Of a DNA stretch of 50,394 bases, positions 8,320-15,954 are shown piece by piece. This DNA comes from an uncultured bacterium. GTDB lineage: Bacteria; Bacillota; Clostridia; Lachnospirales; Lachnospiraceae. A program made the position numbers and the translations under genes. The stretch is taken from the NCBI GenBank assembly GCA_947381965.1, contig CANCXX010000032.1:1-50394 (forward strand), read 5' to 3'. The number at the start of each line of letters is the position of its first letter. Position 1 is the stretch's first letter. Under the pieces are notes generated by a model that ran no database searches, had not been told where the DNA came from, and worked only from the letters and a program-made list of their open reading frames with translations.

Positions 8320-11109
8320 ATGGACACACAGGACTCTAATAGAGAGAAAAAACATATTTGTGCAGCCCTGCTTGCCCATGTGGATGCCGGGAAAACAACA
8401 TTGTCAGAGGCAATGTTGTATTTAAGCGGCAGCATCCGAAGGCTTGGCAGAGTGGATAAAAAGGATGCCTTTCTGGATAATTACCGTCAGGAAAGAGAGC
8501 GGGGAATTACCATTTTTTCCAAGCAGGCGCATTTGGTGACGGCAAAGACGGAGATTACCCTGCTGGATACTCCCGGACATGTGGATTTTTCACCGGAAAT
8601 GGAACGCACCCTTCAGGTGCTTGACGCGGCCATTTTAGTAATCAGTGGAAGTGATGGTATTCAGGGGCATACGATTACGCTTTGGCGGCTTTTGGCCCAC
8701 TATCAGATACCTGTTTTTCTTTTTATTAATAAAATGGATCAGCCGGATACGGATAAAGATAAGATTTTAAGGCACATACAGGACAGATTTGGGGATGGCT
8801 GTGTGGATTTTTCCCACAGGGAAACAGAAGGTTTTTATGAAAGTATTGCTTTTTGTGAGGAAGAGGCTTTCAATGAGTTTCTGGAAACGGGAAAAATTAA
8901 AAAGGAAAATATTAAAAAGCTGATAAGGGAAAGAAAAATCTTTCCCTGCTTTTTTGGTTCGGCATTAAAGCTTTTTGGCGTGGAAGAGCTGTTGGAAGGG
9001 CTGGACGGCTTTACCGTGCAGAACAGTTACCCGGAACAGTTCGGGGCCAGGGTCTTTAAAATAACGCGGGATGGGCAGGGAAACCGGCTGACCCATATGA
9101 AGATTACCGGAGGAAAACTGAAAGCGAAAATGACTCTTTCCGGCATGAGCCGCAGGATAGGCGGACGGGAAGAGAGGTGGGAGGAAAAAGTTAATCAGAT
9201 CCGGATTTATTCTGGGGATAAATTTGAAAATACAGGGGAAGCGGAAGCGGGCAGTATATGTGCAGTTACCGGACTTACTAAGACCTGGGCAGGGGAGGGG
9301 CTGGGGAATGAAACTGAAACCGTTTATCCGGAGCTGTCTCCGGTTCTAAGTTATGACCTTCTTTTGCCAGAGGATTGTGATTTGCCCATGGCGCTTGCAA
9401 AGCTGCGACAGCTGGAGGAGGAAGATCCCCAGTTTTCCATTACATGGGATGAAAAAAATAAAGTTATTAAAGCCGGAATTATGGGACAAGTGCAGATAGA
9501 AGTGTATAAGAGCCTGATACAGGAACGGTTTGGCCTATTGGCGGATTTTGGAACCGGCAGCATTATTTACAAGGAAACTATTGCAAATGTTGTGGAGGGC
9601 GTGGGGCATTTTGAACCTCTGCGTCATTATGCGGAGGTACATCTTCTGCTGGAGCCTGGGGAGCCGGGCAGCGGCCTGCAGATAGGCAGGGAGTGCAGTG
9701 AGGATTTGCTGGATTTAAACTGGCAGAGATTAATTCTGACCCATCTGGAAGAAAAAGAGCATGTTGGCGTGCTTATGGGCGCCCCTGTGACGGATATGAA
9801 AATCACCTTAAGGTCAGGCCGCGCCCACCAGAAGCACACAGAAGGCGGAGATTTCAGACAGGCAACCTACCGGGCTTTGCGTCAGGGGCTGATGCAGGCG
9901 GAAAATGTTTTGTTAGAGCCATATTATGAATTCAGGCTGGAAGTGCCGGAGCAGACGGTAGGGCGGGCCATGACGGATTTGGACAAGCGGTGCGGAAAGT
10001 TCACTTTGGAGCAGGGGGAGAGCTTAGCAGTCCTTAAGGGGGCAGCGCCTATGGCAGCTTTGCAGGATTACCAGAAGGAAGTGGCCTCTTATACCAGAGG
10101 AATGGGGCAGCTTTATGTAAGTTTCAAGGGATATTATCCCTGCCACAACACAGAGGAGGTTTTGGAAAAGGCGGATTATGACCCTTTAAGGGATACGGAA
10201 AACCCTGCCAGCTCCGTATTTTGCGCCCATGGCGCAGGGTTTATTGTGGAGTGGGATAAGGTTTCTGATTATATGCACATGGACAGCGTTCTGGATGAAG
10301 AAAATAAATCCTCATGGAGTGAGTTTGAACAATGGGATCCGGAGGAAGCGCCGGAAGGGGGAATCCATTCTATAAGAGGAAGTGAAAGAAGCAAAAGGGA
10401 GGACAGGAATGGGAAGGAGGCCCCTTTCATTGGGCAGGATGAGGTGGAAGCGATTCTAAAGAGAACCTTTCACGCAAATAAAAAAGATGATGGGAGCGAC
10501 AGCATAAGAAGATGGGGGAAAACCCGCAGAAAAGAAGCTTCAGGCGGGGAAGGGTTTGCAAAGACCAGAGTATATGAGCCTGTGCGGAAAAAAGATGCCT
10601 ATCTTCTGGTGGACGGATACAATGTTATATTTGCATGGGAGGAGCTGGCAAAATTGGCGGAACGGAGTCTGGACGGGGCAAGGGGGAAGCTTCTGGATTT
10701 GCTTTGCAACTATCAGGCGGTAAAGGGATGCAGCCTGATTGCCGTTTTTGACGCCTACCGTCTGGAGGGGCACCCCACGGAAGTTCTTGATTACCACAAC
10801 ATCCATGTAGTGTACACAAAAGAGGCGGAAACCGCTGACCAGTATATAGAAAAATTTGCCCATGAAAACAGCTGCAGGTATGATGTTACAGTGGCCACCT
10901 CGGACGGGCTGGAACAGATTATTATAATGGGGGAGGGATGTAAGCGGATGTCTTCCAGAGATCTGAAGGAGGAACTGGAACATTTGTCTGCAAAGGTGGT
11001 TGCGGATTATCAGAGAACCAACCCGGATAAAAAAAATTCTCTGGGCAGTGTCCTGCCCAAAGAAGCTTTGGATGAAATGAATAAGTTTAAAGAAACCTAT
11101 CAGGAATAA
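8320..11109 (+). CDS. TetM-like ribosomal GTPase fused to a C-terminal NYN (Rae1/YacP-like) ribonuclease domain
   Basis: A 929-residue protein; the start is ATG 8320 with GGAGGT 7 bases upstream, not the TTG at 8296. Residues 12 to about 650 form an EF-G/TetM-type translation factor: P-loop AHVDAGKTT at 19-27, switch I ERGITI, G3 DTPGH and G4 NKMD, followed by the beta-barrel and EF-G-like C-terminal domains. After a charged, low-complexity linker (about 655-755) comes a NYN/YacP domain. Its acidic residues are D765 (LLVDGYN), D840 (TADQYIE) and D862 (ATSDGLE), arranged as in Rae1, which cleaves mRNA in the ribosomal A site. The predicted role is therefore recruitment of a nuclease to the ribosome (inference). 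It differs from true Tet(M), about 640 residues, in carrying this extension. Tetracycline resistance should not be assumed. Confidence 0.88.
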   Translation: MDTQDSNREKKHICAALLAHVDAGKTTLSEAMLYLSGSIRRLGRVDKKDAFLDNYRQERERGITIFSKQAHLVTAKTEITLLDTPGHVDFSPEMERTLQVLDAAILVISGSDGIQGHTITLWRLLAHYQIPVFLFINKMDQPDTDKDKILRHIQDRFGDGCVDFSHRETEGFYESIAFCEEEAFNEFLETGKIKKENIKKLIRERKIFPCFFGSALKLFGVEELLEGLDGFTVQNSYPEQFGARVFKITRDGQGNRLTHMKITGGKLKAKMTLSGMSRRIGGREERWEEKVNQIRIYSGDKFENTGEAEAGSICAVTGLTKTWAGEGLGNETETVYPELSPVLSYDLLLPEDCDLPMALAKLRQLEEEDPQFSITWDEKNKVIKAGIMGQVQIEVYKSLIQERFGLLADFGTGSIIYKETIANVVEGVGHFEPLRHYAEVHLLLEPGEPGSGLQIGRECSEDLLDLNWQRLILTHLEEKEHVGVLMGAPVTDMKITLRSGRAHQKHTEGGDFRQATYRALRQGLMQAENVLLEPYYEFRLEVPEQTVGRAMTDLDKRCGKFTLEQGESLAVLKGAAPMAALQDYQKEVASYTRGMGQLYVSFKGYYPCHNTEEVLEKADYDPLRDTENPASSVFCAHGAGFIVEWDKVSDYMHMDSVLDEENKSSWSEFEQWDPEEAPEGGIHSIRGSERSKREDRNGKEAPFIGQDEVEAILKRTFHANKKDDGSDSIRRWGKTRRKEASGGEGFAKTRVYEPVRKKDAYLLVDGYNVIFAWEELAKLAERSLDGARGKLLDLLCNYQAVKGCSLIAVFDAYRLEGHPTEVLDYHNIHVVYTKEAETADQYIEKFAHENSCRYDVTVATSDGLEQIIIMGEGCKRMSSRDLKEELEHLSAKVVADYQRTNPDKKNSLGSVLPKEALDEMNKFKETYQE

Positions 11110-11113
11110 TAAG

Positions 11114-12709
11114 CTACCACCGTCCCCAGAACACATAAACCACATTGACAAGGAGCAGCAGCGTCAGGATACCGCCGTTAATCATGTGTACGCTTACTGC
11201 CATGATTTTGTCCACAGGGCGGCTTTCGTGAATCACTGACTGGGTCAGGTAATGCTTGTTTCCAAGTCCAAGCCCGATGGTAATGTAAACCAGACAGATG
11301 GCCACATACCGGAAATCGCTGCTGCAGGTGTATGGGTAAATGATAACAAAGGCAGCAAAAGAAACCAGCAGAATGACATAACCGGTCAGAAGGAAAATAC
11401 AGTCCTCCTTTCCGGTTTTTTTATTTAAAAGTGTTATCACAAGCAACAGGGCGGTTGCAATTCCCAATACAACTGCCAGCACAAATGTGATCTGGCAAAG
11501 CACCAGAAGAATGTCAGGAAGGTCTGTGGGATACTCTTCCGCAAACAGGGAGGTATGGAACATGATTACCCAGGTATTGTTACAGGCTTTTGCACTGATT
11601 GGGTGGAAGGGAAAAGCAAAATTCCAGTCAGAAAAAGACGGAATGCCAAGTCTGCTCCAAAGGCTGTAGGCAGCGGTATACATGGGAGAGGTTTCTCCCG
11701 GCACAGGAACCCCCGGCTTTTCCCCGAAACGGATCAGGTTTCTTACAATCCATGACAGTCCGATGGGAGCCACAATAACGCCAAAAATACAGTAATTCCT
11801 TATCCATTTCATTATATTGAATTTATCGTTTTGACGTATCAGAGAAATAAAATGTATCAAAAAGATAATCGCCAGGGGAATGGCAAGGACCGCGCTGTTA
11901 AGCTTGGTAATCATTCCAAAGCCAATATACAGCGCAAGCCGTACCAGTCCTGGTAAGGTTTTTTCACGTATCCATTTTAAGGATTCATAAATAACCAGGC
12001 ACATGAATAAAATAGTCAGCATGTCATTGTTGACGCTTCCTGCCATAACAATTGTGGCAGGATGGAAAGTCATAAAAGAAAGGGCAATATAAAGTCCGCT
12101 GCCCCTGATCTGAAAAACCTTCAGGATTTTCCAGGTGATAAGAGTACAAAGACAGGAATAAAAAAGCGGCAGTATCTGCAGATTTTCAAATGCCTGGACT
12201 TCCGGTACGCCCAAAAAAAGATTCAGCCGCAGCCATATACAGGAAAGAATATGGTGCAGAGGCGGATGATAGTAGGCAAAAAGCTCATAGGGATTAATAT
12301 CGGGAAGATGACGGAACTTGTATATGTATTCAATATAGCCAATGTGTCCGGGATTGATAAAATCGGTTCCCATGCCGGTAAAGACGCCTGCATCATGCTG
12401 ACGCTCATATAAACCGGACAAAAGCACATAACCGCATCTTAAAAAAACGCCCAGCAGGAGAATCATAAATACCATGTGGTTTTCATCAAGCCGCCGGGAG
12501 GCCTTTAAATAAAAGAAAAAGCCGCCATAGGCGCAAAAAATACATACAAGCAGCAACAGCTTTGCATAGTGGGAGCTGTAAAAGAATGGGCTGCCTTGCG
12601 CGATGGCAGTAAAAAGGCAGGAAAAGATGATTGTAAGTACAATGGAAAAGCTTGTCCTGCGGGCAGTGTTGTCAGGAAACAGGGGTCTGGCATTTTTTAA
12701 TAGTATCAT
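11114..12709 (-). CDS. GT-C fold membrane glycosyltransferase (PMT/GT39-like)
   Basis: A 531-residue integral membrane protein with about eleven to thirteen hydrophobic helices. The first extracytoplasmic loop carries acidic HDAGVF and the YHPPLHH segment around residue 150, both typical of ArnT/PMT_2-type GT-C enzymes that use polyprenyl-phosphate sugars. AAAGGA precedes the ATG. It lies 78 bp downstream of the beta-propeller-like membrane protein on the same strand, and the two probably act together. Donor and acceptor are unknown. Its 3' end faces the GTPase-NYN gene, 4 bp apart. Confidence 0.75.
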   Translation of the reverse strand: MILLKNARPLFPDNTARRTSFSIVLTIIFSCLFTAIAQGSPFFYSSHYAKLLLLVCIFCAYGGFFFYLKASRRLDENHMVFMILLLGVFLRCGYVLLSGLYERQHDAGVFTGMGTDFINPGHIGYIEYIYKFRHLPDINPYELFAYYHPPLHHILSCIWLRLNLFLGVPEVQAFENLQILPLFYSCLCTLITWKILKVFQIRGSGLYIALSFMTFHPATIVMAGSVNNDMLTILFMCLVIYESLKWIREKTLPGLVRLALYIGFGMITKLNSAVLAIPLAIIFLIHFISLIRQNDKFNIMKWIRNYCIFGVIVAPIGLSWIVRNLIRFGEKPGVPVPGETSPMYTAAYSLWSRLGIPSFSDWNFAFPFHPISAKACNNTWVIMFHTSLFAEEYPTDLPDILLVLCQITFVLAVVLGIATALLLVITLLNKKTGKEDCIFLLTGYVILLVSFAAFVIIYPYTCSSDFRYVAICLVYITIGLGLGNKHYLTQSVIHESRPVDKIMAVSVHMINGGILTLLLLVNVVYVFWGRW

Positions 12710-12787
12710 TTCTGGTCCTTTCTGTATTGTTTTTATCAGGCAGCTGCCGGGGCAGTAATTTCTTGACAGTTCCTTATCCGGGGTTTC

Positions 12788-13843
12788 TTAATAAATGGAA
12801 ACCACATCTTTTATTGTATTGTCCTCCACCTGAAAACGCCAGATGGAATGGCCGGGAATGCGGTGCTCGGTCAGGTACCAGGCATCATCAATTTTGGTGA
12901 TATAATAGGGAGTTCCGCCTCCTATAAAGTTACTGTATACATCCTCATAATTACCGGAAGAAAGATCAGTCAGGTTTTTGACCCGGAGCATGGTGGCATA
13001 ATCCTGATTGCCAGTGCTGTCGGTGGATACCGTAATGTAAAAGTAATCATCAATCAGGGTAATCTGGATCATGCCTGCCAGTTCCGTGGGAACCGGGTAT
13101 TCCCTTTTTACTTCAAAGCTGGAAAGATCCGCTTCAATGATGCTGGAATTGCCCGATACAAAGTAAATTCGGTCATTCACAATGGTGAAGGAACGCACAT
13201 AAACGTTGTTCAGGGAAGGAATACTGCGGATTTCCGTCAGGTACATGCGACAGGTCCCTTCCGGGTGGCGGAACAGATACATTTCCCCGCTCTGGGAGCT
13301 CCAGGCGTAAAAGGTATCTGTAAATTCATCATAAATAATATAATGAGGCCGGTTGCCAATATTTAAAAATTCCTGTGTGGGAACAAAAACAGTTTCTCCC
13401 TGGCTGTTTACATCCTTTTCCATTACCAGTATCCGGTTGTTTTCCGTATCATCAATTAAATAAACCAGCCCGTCGCTTGCAAGGGTATGCCCCATGGAAA
13501 TGTCGCTGGTCATTACGTTCCATTCATACAGCGGGTCAGATAAGTTATGATGGTAAATCACCTGATTGTGATAGCAGTCCACAATAAAATAAGTGTCCGC
13601 CACTTTTGTAATATAAGTGGGTACGCTTAAGGAAGGACAGGGATTGGCCGGGATGTTTTCCAAAGAGGAACGGTCAAAAGAAATCAAATCTGACTGGGCC
13701 AGATATTCTTCTGCCAGGTAGGGGGTTGCAGGCTCCCTCTTTTTTGAACCCCAGGAGGTAAATAAAAATAACAGAGTAAGTACGACAAATAAAAAATAAA
13801 TATTTCTTTTGTGGTTTGTTTTTGGATTCTTTAATGTATTCAT
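12788..13843 (-). CDS. Membrane-anchored beta-propeller-like extracytoplasmic protein
   Basis: A 351-residue protein. Residues 14-30 (IYFLFVVLTLLFLFTSW) form an uncleaved signal anchor with no lipobox cysteine. The remainder shows repeated strands of the kind YITKVADTYFIVD, LVYLIDDTENNRILV and DRIYFVSGNSSIIEAD, which suggests a six- or seven-bladed propeller. No enzyme motif is seen. The start lacks a clear Shine-Dalgarno. It is the first gene of a two-gene unit with the GT-C transferase, so a role in assisting or sensing the glycosylated product is plausible (inference). Confidence 0.65.
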   Translation of the reverse strand: MNTLKNPKTNHKRNIYFLFVVLTLLFLFTSWGSKKREPATPYLAEEYLAQSDLISFDRSSLENIPANPCPSLSVPTYITKVADTYFIVDCYHNQVIYHHNLSDPLYEWNVMTSDISMGHTLASDGLVYLIDDTENNRILVMEKDVNSQGETVFVPTQEFLNIGNRPHYIIYDEFTDTFYAWSSQSGEMYLFRHPEGTCRMYLTEIRSIPSLNNVYVRSFTIVNDRIYFVSGNSSIIEADLSSFEVKREYPVPTELAGMIQITLIDDYFYITVSTDSTGNQDYATMLRVKNLTDLSSGNYEDVYSNFIGGGTPYYITKIDDAWYLTEHRIPGHSIWRFQVEDNTIKDVVSIY

Positions 13844-14015
13844 ACAGTTATTATAAATTTTTTGCTTTTAATATACAACATTTTTTTGTATACTTACTGA
13901 GAACGGAGTGAACGGTAACTATTATTCTGTTGCTATTCTTATGGAAAAAGGCATGGCTGGAGTGCCTTAGAAACACTTTCAAGTAAATATGCTCTGTGCA
14001 TTAGGGGGAAAAATA

Positions 14016-15128
14016 ATGGCTAAGTTTAAAGAAAATAAAGAATTTCGAATTTTATCCGCTATAGGAATCATTCTTGTGGTGGCGGGACATTTGGGGTATG
14101 ATCTGTTTGATATTGGCGGTCTGTTTCCTTACTATTCCTTCCATGTGTTTATTTTTTTGTTTATATCAGGATATTTTTATAAGGATGAGGCGGAGAGACA
14201 TATAGGCAGATATTTGCTGAGAAAGTGTAAAACGCTGCTGCTTCCGTACTTTGTCTGGAACCTTTTTTACGGAATTCTTACCACGCTGCTCCACGCAGCA
14301 GGATTTTCCATCGGAGAGCCGCTTTCCTTAAAGACTTTATTTTTATCGCCTTTTCTGGATGGACATCAGTTTTTATATCATTTCCCGGCATGGTTTGTTC
14401 CGGTTCTCTTTATGCTGGAGGTGATTAACGTGCTGATGCGGAAGGTGCTGTCCCTGCTTCGGATCAATTATGACTGGCTGATTTTTGGCGGGTGTCTGGC
14501 AGCGGGAATTTTGACTGTATGGCTTGCAAACGGGGGACATGTGTGGGGGTGGTATAAGCTCCCCGGAAGGCTTTTGTTTATGATGCCCGGACTTCAGATG
14601 GGAAGAATTTACCGGAAAAAGCTGGAGGCTTATGATACACTGACAGACGGCCCCTATCTGTTAATTGTAATGGGAATACAGATATTAATTACTATTTTCT
14701 GCGCGGGACTTAATTTCAGCGCCGTCTGGGTCAGTAGCTTTGCCAATGGGCCGGTGATTCCCTATATTACAGTGATTACCGGTATTGCATTCTGGCTTCG
14801 GATGGCAAAAATTATAAGTGAAATACCATATCTTTCAAAAAAACTGGTGTACATAGGCAGAAATACTTATGGAGTTATGATGAATCATGTGGCGGCTTTT
14901 ATGATAGTAAAGGAAGTTTTCTATCTATGCAGTCTTTGGACGCCTCTGTGCGCAGAGTTTGACAGGGAAGTTTATTTTAGTGAAATTGGGTTTGTATATT
15001 TGCCCGGAGGCGCAGAAGCAGGCAAATGGATTTATCTTTTTGCAGGAATTGCCGTTCCGCTTTTGATATCAGCTCTCCTTCGTCAGGTGGCCAAAATGAT
15101 GAACCTGCCTACCCGCCGGAGAAGATAA
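14016..15128 (+). CDS. Membrane acyltransferase (Acyltransferase_3 family)
   Basis: A 370-residue membrane protein from ATG 14016, preceded by AGGGGGAA; an in-frame ATG 27 bp upstream lacks a ribosome site. The N-terminal stretch RILSAIGIILVVAGHLG carries the family's catalytic-type histidine. The FISGYFY motif follows the second helix, and about ten helices are predicted. Members O-acetylate cell-wall or surface polysaccharides and resemble exopolysaccharide acyltransferases. It is transcribed away from the GT-C pair, with a 172-bp divergent promoter region. Confidence 0.85.
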   Translation: MAKFKENKEFRILSAIGIILVVAGHLGYDLFDIGGLFPYYSFHVFIFLFISGYFYKDEAERHIGRYLLRKCKTLLLPYFVWNLFYGILTTLLHAAGFSIGEPLSLKTLFLSPFLDGHQFLYHFPAWFVPVLFMLEVINVLMRKVLSLLRINYDWLIFGGCLAAGILTVWLANGGHVWGWYKLPGRLLFMMPGLQMGRIYRKKLEAYDTLTDGPYLLIVMGIQILITIFCAGLNFSAVWVSSFANGPVIPYITVITGIAFWLRMAKIISEIPYLSKKLVYIGRNTYGVMMNHVAAFMIVKEVFYLCSLWTPLCAEFDREVYFSEIGFVYLPGGAEAGKWIYLFAGIAVPLLISALLRQVAKMMNLPTRRRR

Positions 15129-15136
15129 AAGCGTGA

Positions 15137-15170
15137 CAGCCGCCAGATGGTGTTTTCTATCCGGCGGCTG
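15137..15170. terminator. Hairpin between convergent genes (probable terminator)
   Basis: CAGCCGCC at 15137-15144 pairs perfectly with GGCGGCTG at 15163-15170. It lies between the convergent acyltransferase and SCP2 genes and could serve both. The flanking T runs are short on both strands. Confidence 0.6.
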
Positions 15171-15187
15171 CAAAAATGTTTTACGGC

Positions 15188-15526
15188 TTACTGATTTTTC
15201 TTTGCCCCTGCAATCAGCGCTTTCAGCTTCAGCGCTTTGTCAATATTGCCTTCTACTTTCAATTTCTGGAAGGTGACTGCAGCAATCGGGTCCTGTTCTC
15301 CGGCTGCAATTTTTTTAAGCGTCTGGGCTTTGGCTGTAAATAATGCGTCCCTGTCGTAATATTCGTATGGCTCTACGTACAGTTTCCCATCCTTTACCTC
15401 CACATAAAAAATACCTTCCGCCTCACCGATAATATTAAACTGATATGCCAGATGTTCTGTGACGCCGCTTACATCTGCTTTTTGGAATTGTTCTTTTACT
15501 TCTGCAAAAAATTCCTGAAATGTCAT
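15188..15526 (-). CDS. SCP2 sterol-transfer-domain protein
   Basis: A 112-residue single-domain protein with the SCP2 fold: amphipathic helix FQEFFAEVKEQFQKAD, strands GIFYVEVKDGKLYVEPY, and the terminal helix-strand VTFQKLKVEGNIDKALKLKALI. Such domains bind lipids or other hydrophobic ligands; the bacterial stand-alone forms have no settled role. GGAGGAAAAA precedes the ATG. It appears monocistronic. Confidence 0.85.
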   Translation of the reverse strand: MTFQEFFAEVKEQFQKADVSGVTEHLAYQFNIIGEAEGIFYVEVKDGKLYVEPYEYYDRDALFTAKAQTLKKIAAGEQDPIAAVTFQKLKVEGNIDKALKLKALIAGAKKNQ

Positions 15527-15653
15527 AGCTTTTTCCTCCGCCTTTTACCAGATGAATAAGTAAATAAGATGTTTTACACATTTATCATACCATTATCAGG
15601 GAGGATGTGCAATGATTACTGTGGGTGATTTCCGTAATGATGTTTGAAAAATA

Positions 15654-15799
15654 GTTACTATTCACGGGTAAGGAATGTGCACTTGTTGCGCATTCCGTGA
15701 GAACATGATGCAGGAGTGAGGGGCGATTTTTGCGAAGCAAAACTTGGAATATCGCTCCGAATTGTTACTATGAGCGGCTCTCAGGCCGTGAATAGTAAC
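15654..15799. repeat. Structured intergenic repeat with terminal inverted repeats (copy A)
   Basis: GTTACTATTCACGG (15654-15667) and CCGTGAATAGTAAC (15786-15799) are perfect complements bounding a 146-bp element. Inside are two nested hairpins: GGAATGTGC pairing with GCGCATTCC, and GGGGCGAT with ATCGCTCC around a TTGC-GAA-GCAA tip. A degenerate relative lies at 46230-46338. This element and the promoter/leader after it fill the 428-bp gap 15527-15954. Confidence 0.65.
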
Positions 15800-15808
15800 G
15801 AAAAATAT

Positions 15809-15837
15809 TTGACAAGGGGGAATGGCTATGGTATTCT
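15809..15837 (+). promoter_or_regulatory. Sigma-A promoter upstream of the Cys/His-repeat surface protein
   Basis: TTGACA (15809-15814), a 17-bp spacer and TATTCT (15832-15837). The inverted pair TTCTAAG (15834-15840) and CTTAGAA (15851-15857) overlaps the -10 and the start region, and could be an operator. Confidence 0.65.
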
Positions 15838-15887
15838 AAGAATACTTACCGCTTAGAAATCCAAATTGAATGAATAATAACAGGTGG

Positions 15888-15921
15888 CCTGTCTGTGGAA
15901 ATTCCATGGACGGGTTTTTTT
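15888..15921 (+). terminator. Intrinsic terminator in the leader, ahead of the coding region
   Basis: A 12-bp stem (15888-15899 with 15903-15914, including G-U pairs) has a 3-base loop and is followed by seven T at 15915-15921. It lies between the promoter at 15809 and the start codon at 15955. No gene on this strand lies upstream, so it would terminate a roughly 75-nt leader transcript: an attenuator, or a small RNA. Confidence 0.75.
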
Positions 15922-15954
15922 GCGCCGCAGCAGGCGGCAGAATGGAAGGTAAGT

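Noticed and set aside
8320-10250. Tetracycline-resistance determinant of the Tet(M) type
   Set aside because: The GTPase part is related, but length, fusion and chromosomal setting point to a housekeeping or rescue factor; resistance cannot be claimed from sequence.
10540-11151. A 203-residue reverse-strand frame opposite the NYN domain
   Set aside because: The forward strand encodes a recognisable NYN domain with intact acidic residues; the reverse frame lacks a family and a ribosome site.
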